This document shows positions 25,041-33,423 of a stretch of 64,000 nt of DNA, piece by piece. The notes under the pieces were generated by a model. That model worked only from the letters and a program-made list of their open reading frames with translations, was not told the origin of the DNA and made no database searches. A program made the translations under genes and the position numbers. This DNA is from CBDESM01 sp965205165 (lineage in GTDB: Bacteria; Chloroflexota; Dehalococcoidia; Bin125): NCBI GenBank assembly GCA_965205165.1, contig OZ242037.1:2108001-2172000 (forward strand), read 5' to 3'. Position 1 is the first letter of the stretch. The number at the start of each line of letters is the position of its first letter.

Positions 25041-26521
25041 CCGCGCCGGCAGCGCCGCCGGAGACGATCCGCGAGGCGGCGGCGGCTCTGCGCGCGGGCG
25101 AGACCACCAGCGCCGCGCTCACCCGGGCCGCGCTCGACCGCATCGCCGCCACCGATGAGCAGGTGAAGGCGTTCATCACCGTCACCGCAGATCAGGCGCT
25201 CGAACAGGCCGATGCCGCCGACCGGCTGCTCCGCAGCGGCGACGCGCCCGGCCCGCTCACCGGCGTGCCGATCGCGCTCAAGGACGTGCTGATGACCGAG
25301 GGCGTCCGCACCACCGCCGGCTCGAAGATGCTCGGCGATCTGATCCCGCCCTACGACGCGACCAGCGTCGCCCGCCTGCGGGAAGCCGCCGCTCCCTCCG
25401 TCGGCAAGACCAACATGGACGAGTTCGCGATGGGCTCCTCGACCGAGCATTCCGCCTGGTTCCCCACCGCCAATCCGTGGGACTTGGAGCGGGTGCCCGG
25501 CGGCTCTTCGGGCGGCTCCGCGGCCGCCGTCGCGGCCGGGCACTGCTTCGCCTCGCTCGGCTCCGACACCGGCGGCTCGATCCGCCAGCCCGCCTCCTTC
25601 TGCGGCGTCGTCGGGATGAAGCCGACCTACGGCGCGGTCTCGCGCTACGGCCTGATCGCCTTCGCCAGCTCGCTCGACCAGATCGGCCCCTTCGCCCGCA
25701 CCGTCGAGGACGCGGCCATCCTGCTCCAGGCGATCGCCGGCCCGGATCCGCTCGACGCCACCTGCTCCCCGCAGCAGCCGCCCGACTGCCTCGCCGAACT
25801 CGAGCGCGGCCTCGACGGCCTCCGCATCGCCGCCCCGCGCGAATTCTTCACCAGCGGCGAACAGGGCATGGACGACGGCGTCGCCGCCGCGGTCGGGGCG
25901 GCCGTCGACGTGCTCGCCGCGAACGGCGCAACCGTCGACCGCGGCGCGGAGATGCCGACCGTTTCGCAGGCCCTGCCCGTCTACTACATCCTCGCCCCCT
26001 CCGAATGCTCCGCCAACCTCGCCCGCTACGACGGCGCGAAGTACGGGCTCGGCGAGCGCCGCGGCGAATCGATGTGGGACGACATGGAGGCCACCCGCCG
26101 CAACGGCTTCGGCGCGGAGGTCAAGCGCCGCATCCTGCTCGGCGCGTACGCGCTCTCGGCCGGCTACTACGACGCCTGGTACTTGCAAGCCCAGAAGGTG
26201 CGCACCGTCCTCCGCCGCGAGTTCGACCGCATCTTCGAGCGGGCCGACCTGATCGTCGCCCCCACCGCCCCCACCGTCGCCTTCCGCCGCGGCGAGATCA
26301 CCGACCCCTACCGCATGTACCTCAACGACATCTACACGATCCCCGCCAACATCGCCGGCCTGCCCGCGATCTCGATCCCCTGCGGCCTCGGCGAGCACGG
26401 CATGCCGGTCGGCCTGCAGCTGATCGCGAACCGCTGGCAGGAGCCGCTGCTCTTCCGCGCCGCGCATGCCTGCGAGCAATTGTCGGGCTGGAATGCGCGC
26501 CGCCCCGAGCTGCCCGCGTAG
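25037..26521 (+). CDS. gatA: Asp-tRNA(Asn)/Glu-tRNA(Gln) amidotransferase subunit A
   Basis: 494 residues, full-length amidase-signature enzyme. The Ser-cisSer-Lys triad is visible as Lys82 (ALKDVLMTEGV), Ser157 (GGSSGGSAAA) and nucleophile Ser181 (GSDTGGSIRQPA). It hydrolyses glutamine or asparagine to provide ammonia for transamidation of mischarged tRNA. GTG start at 25037 overlaps the gatC stop. An Lrp-type regulator follows within about 20 bases. The gatC adjacency makes GatA a better call than a generic amidase. Confidence 0.95.
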   Translation: MTAPAAPPETIREAAAALRAGETTSAALTRAALDRIAATDEQVKAFITVTADQALEQADAADRLLRSGDAPGPLTGVPIALKDVLMTEGVRTTAGSKMLGDLIPPYDATSVARLREAAAPSVGKTNMDEFAMGSSTEHSAWFPTANPWDLERVPGGSSGGSAAAVAAGHCFASLGSDTGGSIRQPASFCGVVGMKPTYGAVSRYGLIAFASSLDQIGPFARTVEDAAILLQAIAGPDPLDATCSPQQPPDCLAELERGLDGLRIAAPREFFTSGEQGMDDGVAAAVGAAVDVLAANGATVDRGAEMPTVSQALPVYYILAPSECSANLARYDGAKYGLGERRGESMWDDMEATRRNGFGAEVKRRILLGAYALSAGYYDAWYLQAQKVRTVLRREFDRIFERADLIVAPTAPTVAFRRGEITDPYRMYLNDIYTIPANIAGLPAISIPCGLGEHGMPVGLQLIANRWQEPLLFRAAHACEQLSGWNARRPELPA

Positions 26522-26540
26522 GATGGAAGCGGAGCTTCCC

Positions 26541-27044
26541 ATGCAGGACGCGCTCACGGACGTGCAGAAGGGCGTGCTGAAGGCGCTCGAACGCGACGCG
26601 CGGCAGACGCCCGAGCAGCTCGCCGCCGCCGCCGGCTGCTCCGTCGACGCGGCTGAGACGATCATCGCCGCCGCCGAAGCGGACGGCCTCGTCACCTCCT
26701 GGGGCGCGCGCGTCAACTGGGACAAGGCCGGCGAGCCGCGCATCTTTGCCCTGATCGAGGTCACCGTCGATCCGCAGGACAACACCGGCTACAACCAAGT
26801 CGCGCGCCGCATCGCCCGCTTCGACGAGGTGCGCACCGTCTATTTCGTCTCCGGCGACTACGACTTGATGGTGATGGTGCAGGGCCGCGAGATGGGCGAC
26901 ATCGCCGAATTCGTCTCCGAAAAGCTCGCCCCCATGCCGGCCGTCCGCCACACCACGACCCACATGCTGATGAAGCGCTTCAAGGAAGCCGGCGTCCTCC
27001 TCGACGTGGAGGAGGCGAGCGGCCGCCAGAAGGTGTCGTTCTGA
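26541..27044 (+). CDS. Lrp/AsnC-family transcriptional regulator
   Basis: 167 residues. An N-terminal winged-helix DNA-binding region (VLKALERDARQTPEQLAAAA and following helix) is joined to a RAM/AsnC ligand-binding domain (IEVTVDPQDNTGYNQVARRI, then VSGDYDLMVMVQGREM). It is slightly longer at the C-terminus than the ~150-residue norm. I chose ATG 26541, with GGAG six bases ahead, over an in-frame ATG at 26523 next to the gatA stop. Its stop overlaps the aminotransferase start as TGATG. Lrp regulators next to aminotransferases, such as AlaR-AlaT, control the partner gene by sensing its amino acid; the same is likely here. Confidence 0.9.
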   Translation: MQDALTDVQKGVLKALERDARQTPEQLAAAAGCSVDAAETIIAAAEADGLVTSWGARVNWDKAGEPRIFALIEVTVDPQDNTGYNQVARRIARFDEVRTVYFVSGDYDLMVMVQGREMGDIAEFVSEKLAPMPAVRHTTTHMLMKRFKEAGVLLDVEEASGRQKVSF

Positions 27045-28246
27045 TGCCCGCCGCCGAACGCCCGGAATCGCTCCCCGAATCGCGTCTTGCCGACCGCGTC
27101 CACGACGTGCCGCCTTCGGGCATCCGGCGCTTCTTCGACATCATCCAGCAGATGGACGACGTGATCTCGCTCGGCGTCGGCGAGCCCGATTTCGTCACCC
27201 CCTGGCCGATCCGCGAGGCTGCCATCCGCGCCATCGAGCAGGGCCATACCCACTACACCTCCAACCACGGCCTGATCGAGCTGCGCGAGGAGGTCGCCCG
27301 CGACCTCGACCGCCGCTACGGCCTCCAGTACGACCCCGACGGCGAGATGTTCATCACCACCGGCGTCTCCGAAGGCCTTGACCTCGCCGGCCGCGCCCTC
27401 TTCAACCCCGGCGACGAGGTCTTGGTGCCGGACCCCTCCTACGCCGCCCACGCCCCCTCCGTCACCCTCAACGGCGCGACCGTCGTGCCGATCCCGACCA
27501 GCGCGGCCGACGGCTTCGCCCTCCGCGCCGATGCGCTCGCGGCGGCGATCACCCCCCGCACCAAGGCCGTCATCCTCGCCTCCCCCTCCAACCCGACCGG
27601 AGCCGTGCTCGATGCGGAGGCGATGGCCGCGATCGCCGAACCGATCATCGAGCACGATCTGCTGGTCGTCTCCGACGAGATCTACGGCCGCCTCGTCTAC
27701 AGCGGCGCGGAGCACGCGCCCGCCGCCTCGCTGCCCGGCATGCAGGGGCGCACGATCACGCTCGGCGGCTTCTCCAAGTCGCACGCGATGACCGGCTGGC
27801 GCGTCGGCTGGGCCGCCGGCCCTTCCGGGCTGATCGCCGGGATGCTCAAGATCCACCAGTACGCCATGATGTCCGCCCCCACCATCGCGCAGTGGGCCGC
27901 GGTCGAGGCGGTCCGCTCCGGCGAGGAGCACGTCGTGCTGATGCGGGAGGAGTACGACCGCCGCCGCCGCCTGATGTGGGAGGGCTTCAACGCGATGGGC
28001 CTGCCCTGCGCCGAGCCGCGCGGCGCCTTCTACTGCTTCCCCTCCGTCGCCGCGCTCGGCTTCAGCGATTCCACCTTCGCCGAGCGCCTGCTCGTCGAGG
28101 AGCAGGTCGCCGTCGTGCCCGGCAGCGCCTTCGGCGAGGCCGGCGCCGGCCATGTCCGCGCCTGCTACGCCGCCGCCTACGACGAGATCGTCGAAGCCTT
28201 GGAGCGCATCCAACGCTTCATCCGCAACGCGCGCGTCTCCAAATGA
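27044..28246 (+). CDS. class I/II aminotransferase (PLP-dependent)
   Basis: 400 residues, fold type I. The PLP lysine is Lys245 in GGFSKSHAMTGWRVGW; the substrate/cofactor stretches LGVGEPDFVTPW, LASPSNPTGAVLD and the late Arg region are in place. These enzymes transaminate aspartate, alanine, aromatic amino acids or similar; the adjacent Lrp-type regulator points to alanine or a related amino acid (AlaT-like), which remains an inference. It is coupled to the regulator (TGATG) and to the hydrolase downstream (ATGA). Confidence 0.92.
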   Translation: MPAAERPESLPESRLADRVHDVPPSGIRRFFDIIQQMDDVISLGVGEPDFVTPWPIREAAIRAIEQGHTHYTSNHGLIELREEVARDLDRRYGLQYDPDGEMFITTGVSEGLDLAGRALFNPGDEVLVPDPSYAAHAPSVTLNGATVVPIPTSAADGFALRADALAAAITPRTKAVILASPSNPTGAVLDAEAMAAIAEPIIEHDLLVVSDEIYGRLVYSGAEHAPAASLPGMQGRTITLGGFSKSHAMTGWRVGWAAGPSGLIAGMLKIHQYAMMSAPTIAQWAAVEAVRSGEEHVVLMREEYDRRRRLMWEGFNAMGLPCAEPRGAFYCFPSVAALGFSDSTFAERLLVEEQVAVVPGSAFGEAGAGHVRACYAAAYDEIVEALERIQRFIRNARVSK

Positions 28247-29028
28247 CGGAGCGCCGCAGCCCGCTCGATTCCCTGCCCGACGACGGCCCGACCGAGGACA
28301 TGACCCTGCGGATCACGCAGGTCGAGGCGCGCCCTCGCCCGCCCGCGGAGGGCGGCGAGCCCGATCCGGCCAAGCTCGAACTGCGGCTCGGCACCACCCG
28401 CGGGCAGATCCGCGCGCTGCTCGACGTCTGCGAGGGCGGCGCGACCGCCGTGATCACCTGCTCCGGCGCGATGGGCGGCGACCACGAGGTGCTCGGCCCC
28501 GCCGACAAGGTCTACGAGCGGCTCGCCGCCGCCCTGCCCGCACAGGGCGTCAGCGTGATGCGCATCCACTACCGCATCGCCGGCGAACTCGGCGACTGCG
28601 TGCTCGACGTGCTCGGCGCGGCCTCCTTCCTGGCCGGCGTCGGAGCCGAGAAGATCATCCTGATCGGCCACTCCTTCGGCGGCGCGGTCGTGATCAAGGC
28701 CGCCGAAATCTCCCCCGCGATCACCGCCGTCGCCTCGCTCTCTCCCCAGCTCTTCGGCGCACGCAACGTCGACCGCCTCGGCGAGCAGGGCAAGCCGATC
28801 CTGCTGATCCACGGCACCAACGACGCGATCCTCCCCCACCAGGCCAGCGAGATCATCTACGAGAAGGCCAAGGAGCCCAAGCGCATGGTGCTGATGGAAA
28901 ACGGCGGCCATGGCCTCCAGGAAGATCCCGCACTCGTCTTCACCGAACTGTCCGGCTACATCCAAGCCATCAGCGCCGGCAGCCCGCCTCCGCCGGCCGA
29001 CGGACGCCCCGGCGGGGAACCGCAATGA
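28243..29028 (+). CDS. alpha/beta hydrolase
   Basis: 261 residues. The nucleophile elbow is LIGHSFGGAVV, the acid is likely Asp in HGTNDAILP and the His lies in NGGHGLQED; the fold begins after an ~45-residue charged N-terminal part with no signal peptide. It looks like a dienelactone-hydrolase/dipeptidyl-peptidase-like small esterase of unknown substrate. Start overlaps the aminotransferase stop as ATGA, and its own stop overlaps the start of the 61-residue gene. Co-translation with an aminotransferase suggests a metabolic esterase. Confidence 0.85.
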   Translation: MTERRSPLDSLPDDGPTEDMTLRITQVEARPRPPAEGGEPDPAKLELRLGTTRGQIRALLDVCEGGATAVITCSGAMGGDHEVLGPADKVYERLAAALPAQGVSVMRIHYRIAGELGDCVLDVLGAASFLAGVGAEKIILIGHSFGGAVVIKAAEISPAITAVASLSPQLFGARNVDRLGEQGKPILLIHGTNDAILPHQASEIIYEKAKEPKRMVLMENGGHGLQEDPALVFTELSGYIQAISAGSPPPPADGRPGGEPQ

Positions 29029-29210
29029 CCGCCGCCCCGGCCGCGGATCCGATCTGGGACGCCGCGGCGCACCTGATCGAGCTTGACGGCGGCGAAGTGC
29101 GCCTGCCCGCGCCGCGTCCGATCACGGCAACGGTCCCCTGCGAGCCGGAGATGCCCGGCCTGCTGCTCGACTTCGAGCCGCTCTGGGAGCTGGCCGGCCG
29201 CTCGCGCTGA
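29025..29210 (+). CDS. small protein of 61 residues, unknown
   Basis: Starts at an ATGA overlap with the hydrolase stop. The sequence is acidic with short hydrophobic patches (DPIWDAAAHLIELDGGEVRL, then LLLDFEPLWELAG) and no signal peptide. It may be a partner of the hydrolase, as it is coupled to it. No family recognised. It ends nine bases from the convergent SPFH gene. The evidence is position plus codon usage in line with its neighbours. Confidence 0.55.
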   Translation: MTAAPAADPIWDAAAHLIELDGGEVRLPAPRPITATVPCEPEMPGLLLDFEPLWELAGRSR

Positions 29211-29219
29211 GCGGGCGCG

Positions 29220-30080
29220 CTACTCCTCGTCGTTGCCGTTCCGCCCGCCGCTGACGCCGAGCCGTTCGGCGATCGAGCGGGCCGCGTTGGTCAGCTCCAT
29301 CGGGATGATCCACTTGGCGCTCGCGCTGTCCGCCATCGCCCGCATCATTTCGAGGTATTGCAGGCCCATCGTGTTGCCGCCCACCTCCGAGGCCGCCTCG
29401 TTGATCGTCGACAGCGCCTGGGCCAAGCCCTCCGCCTCGAGAATCTGGGCCTGCCGCGAGCCTTCCGCCCGCGCGATCTGCGCCTCCCGCTCGCCCTGCG
29501 CCTCCAGCACCGCCGCCTGCCGCCTGCCGTCCGCCACGTTGATGTCCGCGTCCCGCGTGCCTTCCGATTCCAAGATCGCCGCGCGCCGCGTCCGCTCCGC
29601 CGACATCTGCCGCGTCATCGCCTCCGCGATCGCCGGCGGCGGCTCGATCTCGCGGATCTCGACCGCGGTCACCTTCACGCCCCAGCGGTTCGTCACCGTG
29701 TCCAGCTTCACCTGCATCTGATCGTTGATGTCGTCGCGCCGCGACAGCACCTCGTCCAGCGCCATCTCGCCGATCACCGCGCGCAGCGTCGTCGTCGCCA
29801 GCTGCCGCGCCGCGCCCAGATAGTCCGAAATCTCCAGCACCGTCGCCTCCGGATCCATCACCCGCAGGTAGACCACGAAGTCCACGTCCACGCCCGCGTT
29901 GTCCCGCGTGATGTTCCGCTGCGGCGGCACGTCGAAGTACTGCTCGCGCATGTCCACCGACGACCCGCTCTGGATGACCGGGATGATCCAGACCACGCCC
30001 GGCCCCTTCATCCCGACGAACCGCCCCAGCTGGAACTTCGCGACCCGCTCGTAATCGCGCACGAAGTTGATGATGAACAT
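29220..30080 (-). CDS. SPFH/band-7 (stomatin-like) protein
   Basis: 286 residues. The N-terminus (VRDYERVAKFQLGRFVGMKG, then PVIQSGSSVDMREQYFDVPP) is typical of stomatin/prohibitin-like band-7 domains, and the C-terminal half is a long Glu/Ala-rich helix (EAQGEREAQIARAEGSRQAQ). Such proteins form ring-like scaffolds at the membrane and assist quality control or lipid domain organisation. The first ~12 residues are the only membrane segment. ATG 30080 with GGGAGG is preferred over 30110. A usual partner, an NfeD protease-like gene, is not adjacent. Confidence 0.88.
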   Translation of the reverse strand: MFIINFVRDYERVAKFQLGRFVGMKGPGVVWIIPVIQSGSSVDMREQYFDVPPQRNITRDNAGVDVDFVVYLRVMDPEATVLEISDYLGAARQLATTTLRAVIGEMALDEVLSRRDDINDQMQVKLDTVTNRWGVKVTAVEIREIEPPPAIAEAMTRQMSAERTRRAAILESEGTRDADINVADGRRQAAVLEAQGEREAQIARAEGSRQAQILEAEGLAQALSTINEAASEVGGNTMGLQYLEMMRAMADSASAKWIIPMELTNAARSIAERLGVSGGRNGNDEE

Positions 30081-30121
30081 GCCGCGCCTCCCTCTGCCGC
30101 AGCGCCGCATCGGGCCCCGCG

Positions 30122-30127
30122 TACGAT
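30122..30127 (+). promoter_or_regulatory. putative -10 box TACGAT for the UbiA-like gene
   Basis: TACGAT lies 42 bases before ATG 30170 in the divergent gap with the SPFH gene. Confidence 0.25.
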
Positions 30128-30169
30128 CATCCGCATGCTACCCGCTGCGCGCCGCGGGCGGAGCCGGCG

Positions 30170-31042
30170 ATGAACCGCCGCCGCATCCGCAGATTCCACG
30201 CCGTCGCTTGGCTGCGGCTGCTCCGGCCGTTCGCGACCGCCGCCGCCGCGCTCGCGGCCGCCGGCCTCGTGCTCGCCTGGAGCGACGGCGCGGCCGCCTG
30301 GCACGTCGTCTTCCGCTACGCCCTCGGCGCGGCCCTGATCGCCGCCGCCGCGGCCGCCGACAACGACGCCGCCGATGCTGGACTGGACTCGCGCACCCGC
30401 CTCTGGCGGCCGATCCCGGCCGGCCAGATCTCCGAGCGCGCCGCCCGCATCGCCGCCGCGCTCCTCGCCGCCGCCGGAATCGCGGTCATGGGCTCGAACG
30501 GCCCATTCGCGTTCGCCGTCGCGGCCGGGCTCGCGCTCTGCGCCGCCGCCTATTCGCACGGGCTGCGCGGCTCCCCGCTGGGCTGGCTCGCCTTCGCGCT
30601 GGCCGCGATCCTGCTCCCGCTCGGCGCAGCCCTCTCGCTGCCCGACCTCGGCGGCCGCGCCGTGCTCTGGTGGACCGCCCCGGTCGGCGCATCCGCAGGC
30701 CTCGCCGTCTTCGCCGTCTGCAAGCTGCCCGACTTCGAGCGCGACGACGAGGACGGCGCGCGCGGCGTCCTCCACTGGATCGGGATCGACGCCGCGCTCC
30801 CGCTCGCCTGGGGCGCGACCGCCGCCGCGCTCGCCTTCGCCGTCGCCTCGGTCAACATCGACGGCCGCGACCCGCTCTGGATCTACGCCCCGCTCGGCTA
30901 CCTGCTCGCCGCCTCGCTCGGCTCCGGCGTCGCGCTCGTGCTCCAGGTCAGCGAGCGCCGCCTCGACTGGCAGCGCGCCCTCGTCGCGCCCGGCCTGCTC
31001 GCCCTGCTCGTCGGCTGGTTCGGCGCGATCGGCCCCGGCTGA
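30170..31042 (+). CDS. UbiA-type prenyltransferase family protein
   Basis: 290 residues, eight to nine hydrophobic segments. The first Asp-rich motif reads NDAADAGLDS followed by RLWRPIPAGQIS; the second, DFERDDEDGARG, is in the loop after segment five or six. Both are hallmarks of the UbiA family, which attaches prenyl groups to aromatic or quinone precursors in the membrane. No quinone, chlorophyll or haem O gene is nearby, so the acceptor is unknown. The gene stands alone, with a nitroreductase-like gene following 66 bases downstream. Confidence 0.8.
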   Translation: MNRRRIRRFHAVAWLRLLRPFATAAAALAAAGLVLAWSDGAAAWHVVFRYALGAALIAAAAAADNDAADAGLDSRTRLWRPIPAGQISERAARIAAALLAAAGIAVMGSNGPFAFAVAAGLALCAAAYSHGLRGSPLGWLAFALAAILLPLGAALSLPDLGGRAVLWWTAPVGASAGLAVFAVCKLPDFERDDEDGARGVLHWIGIDAALPLAWGATAAALAFAVASVNIDGRDPLWIYAPLGYLLAASLGSGVALVLQVSERRLDWQRALVAPGLLALLVGWFGAIGPG

Positions 31043-31108
31043 CCCGCTACCCTGCCTCCGCAGCGGCGGATCGACGCGGCAGATCCGCGCAACGAGGAGC
31101 GCCCAAAC

Positions 31109-31570
31109 ATGCCCGACGCACCCTTCTCCGTCCCCGAATCCGGCGCGGACTGGATCGTCAACCACACCCGCGAGTACCTCGAATCCGACGGCGCTCAAGG
31201 CCACATGTGGACCCGCCCCGACGGCGGCGGCGAACTCCCCTGCCTGCTGCTCGCCGCCAAGGGCCGCAAGTCCGGCGAATGGCGCACCCTCCCCCTGATC
31301 TACGGCGAGCACGAAGGCTCCTACGTCATCGTCGCCAGCAAGGGCGGCGCCCCCGCCCACCCCTCCTGGTACCTCAATCTCGCCGCCGACGAGAACGTCT
31401 GGATCATGGTCGGCCCCGCCCGAATGCAGGCCAAAGCGAGAACCGCCCAAGGCGAAGAGCGCCAAACCCTCTTCACCAAAATGGCCGCCCAGTTCTCCCC
31501 CTACAACGACTACGCCAAACGCGCCGCCCCCCGCGAAATCCCCATCGTCGTCCTCGACCCGGTTGAGTAG
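31109..31570 (+). CDS. deazaflavin (F420)-dependent nitroreductase-like protein
   Basis: 153 residues, DDN/Rv3547-type. The hallmark stretch is LLLAAKGRKSGEWRTLPLIY, followed by YVIVASKGGAPAHPSWYLNL. Members use F420H2 to reduce nitroimidazoles, quinones or other compounds. Presence together with two LLM oxidoreductases suggests that the cell makes F420, although no F420 biosynthesis gene is in the window. A TACCCT box lies 55 bases upstream. The 3' third again shifts to A-ending codons. Confidence 0.9.
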   Translation: MPDAPFSVPESGADWIVNHTREYLESDGAQGHMWTRPDGGGELPCLLLAAKGRKSGEWRTLPLIYGEHEGSYVIVASKGGAPAHPSWYLNLAADENVWIMVGPARMQAKARTAQGEERQTLFTKMAAQFSPYNDYAKRAAPREIPIVVLDPVE

Positions 31571-31783
31571 CACCTGCTTGCTCTATGGCGCGATGCCGCT
31601 GCGGTGGCCTCAGGCGGGGGCGAACGACGCCCGTGTAACTGACTGAGCCGGTGCGAGCGGCTCTTCCGCAGACTCAAGCGCTTCCGCTGCATCGCCACCT
31701 GCTGCTCCAACTTTGACGCCGTCTTCCTCTCCCCGCCTTCAACGCCTTCCGCTCGAGTGAACAGGCCCTAGTACCATCGGGGG

Positions 31784-32617
31784 ATGAGCGTTGCGGCTGC
31801 TTCGGTCGGGCCGACGGGGCGGCGCGTGGTCTTCTTCCACGCGGCTGCGTTCGTCTTCGGGTTTTCCGTGGTCTTCGTCGCGTTGGGGGCGCTGCTCGGG
31901 GCGCTCGGCTCGGCCTTCCAGGACGAGCTGATCTGGTTCCAGCGGGTCGCCGGCGCGGCCTTGGTCGTGCTCGGGCTGCATCTCGCCGAGGTGATCACGA
32001 TCCCCTTCCTCTACCGCTCGTTCCAGGTCGGCGGGCAGGCAGGCGAGCCGCGGGCGGCGGGCGGCGGGCGGGCGCGGGCGGCTGCGGACTACGGGCGCTC
32101 GGCCGTCGTCGGCGTCGCGTTCTCGGTCGGCTGGACCCCCTGTGTCGGCCCCATCCTGGCCGGCATCCTCGTCCTCGCCCTCGACTCCGCCTCGCTCGTG
32201 CAGGCCGTGATCCTCCTGGTCTGCTACGCCGCCGGACTCGGCATCCCCTTCCTGCTGGTCGGCTTGGCGCTCGGCGAATCGACCAACTTCCTGCGCAAGA
32301 TGAACCGCTGGATGCCGGTCGTCTCCGTCGTCTCCGGCATCCTGCTGATCTTCGTCGGCATGCTGATCGCGCTCGATCGCGTCATCGTCCTCAACGAGGC
32401 GCTCGGCTCGATCGGGATCGACATCCTCGCCGGCGACAGCTCGGAGATGCTTTCGCTCAACTTCGGCTCGGCCGCCCTCGCCTTCGCGGGCGGCTTCGTC
32501 TCGTTCATCTCGCCCTGCGTGCTGCCGCTCGTGCCGATCTACCTCGGCCACCTCGCCGGCGTCGGCGCCGAGCAGGTGCAGCAGCGCGCCGTCGCCGGCG
32601 AGGCCGAGGCCGCCTGA
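31784..32617 (+). CDS. CcdA-type cytochrome c biogenesis protein, permuted order
   Basis: 277 residues with about seven membrane segments. It has both CcdA redox cysteines, but in unusual order: Cys120 in SVGWTPCVGPILAGILV comes first and Cys245 in GFVSFISPCVLPLVPIYLG lies in the last segment. In known CcdA proteins the SPCVLPL segment is the first membrane helix and the WTPC half comes later. The upstream 200 bases hold no in-frame SPC segment, so this is not a misplaced start. The chain looks like CcdA with its first helix moved to the C-terminus. CcdA moves electrons to extracytoplasmic thioredoxin-like partners for haem attachment; the neighbouring cytochrome c fusion is a plausible client. 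TAGTAC nine bases before ATG suggests a very short leader. Confidence 0.85.
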   Translation: MSVAAASVGPTGRRVVFFHAAAFVFGFSVVFVALGALLGALGSAFQDELIWFQRVAGAALVVLGLHLAEVITIPFLYRSFQVGGQAGEPRAAGGGRARAAADYGRSAVVGVAFSVGWTPCVGPILAGILVLALDSASLVQAVILLVCYAAGLGIPFLLVGLALGESTNFLRKMNRWMPVVSVVSGILLIFVGMLIALDRVIVLNEALGSIGIDILAGDSSEMLSLNFGSAALAFAGGFVSFISPCVLPLVPIYLGHLAGVGAEQVQQRAVAGEAEAA

Positions 32618-32624
32618 AGCCGCC

Positions 32625-33410
32625 TCAGTCCGCCTCGAACCGCCCGAAGAACTCCAGCGCCGCCTCGTTGAACTCCGCCGCCGCCCCGATGTTCACCGCG
32701 TGCGGCGCTTCCACCCGCGCCACCTCGAAGTTCGCCGCGTTCGCCTCGGCCCACTCCAACGAGGGCGCGAACGCCTCCTCGCGCGTGCCCGCGACCAGCA
32801 GCGTCGGCACGGTGTTGCGCGGCAGCGCCTCGCGCAGCGAGGTGTGCGGCGACGTGTACAGCATCGTCCGCGCGATCCCCGCCGCCGTGCTCGCCCGCAT
32901 GTCCGCGTCGAACGCCGCCCGATCCGCGTCCGTGAACGCCCGCGCCCGCCGCGGATTCAGCGGATGCGACATCACCGCCTCGATCCCGCCCGCCTCCATC
33001 TGCCCCGCCCGTTCCCGCGCCGCCTCCGGATCCCGCACCCGCAGCGGGTCGCCGAAGGCCGAGTGCGAATTCGTCACCACCTGCGCGATCACCTCTTCCG
33101 GCCGCGTGAACGAGTAGTGCATCGCCAGCGCCGCACCGAGCGATTGAGCCGCGACGAACCAGCGCCGCGCGCCCAGGCCCTCGCGGATCGCCGAGAACCG
33201 CTCCGCGTAGCGCTCCGGGTGGTACTCCGCCTCGTCCTCCGGCGCGGGCGAGCGCCCGTGCCCCCACAGCTCGACCACGACCGTGCGATGGCGCTCTTGG
33301 AACGCGGGCAGGTTCAGCCGCCAATGCTGGCGGCAGCTGAGGATGCCGTGGACGAACAGGATCGGCGGCGCGCCCTCGGGCCCGGCGACGTCGACGTGCA
33401 GGTCCGCCAT
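32625..33410 (-). CDS. alpha/beta hydrolase
   Basis: 261 residues. It shows the HGILSCRQHW oxyanion region, a nucleophile elbow AAQSLGAALA (AxSxG form), and a C-terminal APHAVNIGAA with the catalytic His. The length fits a small esterase or dehalogenase-like lyase of the alpha/beta fold. It is 13 bases downstream of the degenerate diiron-protein gene, on the same strand, and is the last gene of the copper/diiron block. Its target may be a product of that oxygenase-like pair. Exact chemistry unknown. Confidence 0.88.
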   Translation of the reverse strand: MADLHVDVAGPEGAPPILFVHGILSCRQHWRLNLPAFQERHRTVVVELWGHGRSPAPEDEAEYHPERYAERFSAIREGLGARRWFVAAQSLGAALAMHYSFTRPEEVIAQVVTNSHSAFGDPLRVRDPEAARERAGQMEAGGIEAVMSHPLNPRRARAFTDADRAAFDADMRASTAAGIARTMLYTSPHTSLREALPRNTVPTLLVAGTREEAFAPSLEWAEANAANFEVARVEAPHAVNIGAAAEFNEAALEFFGRFEAD

Positions 33411-33423
33411 CCGCCGAGGAGAC

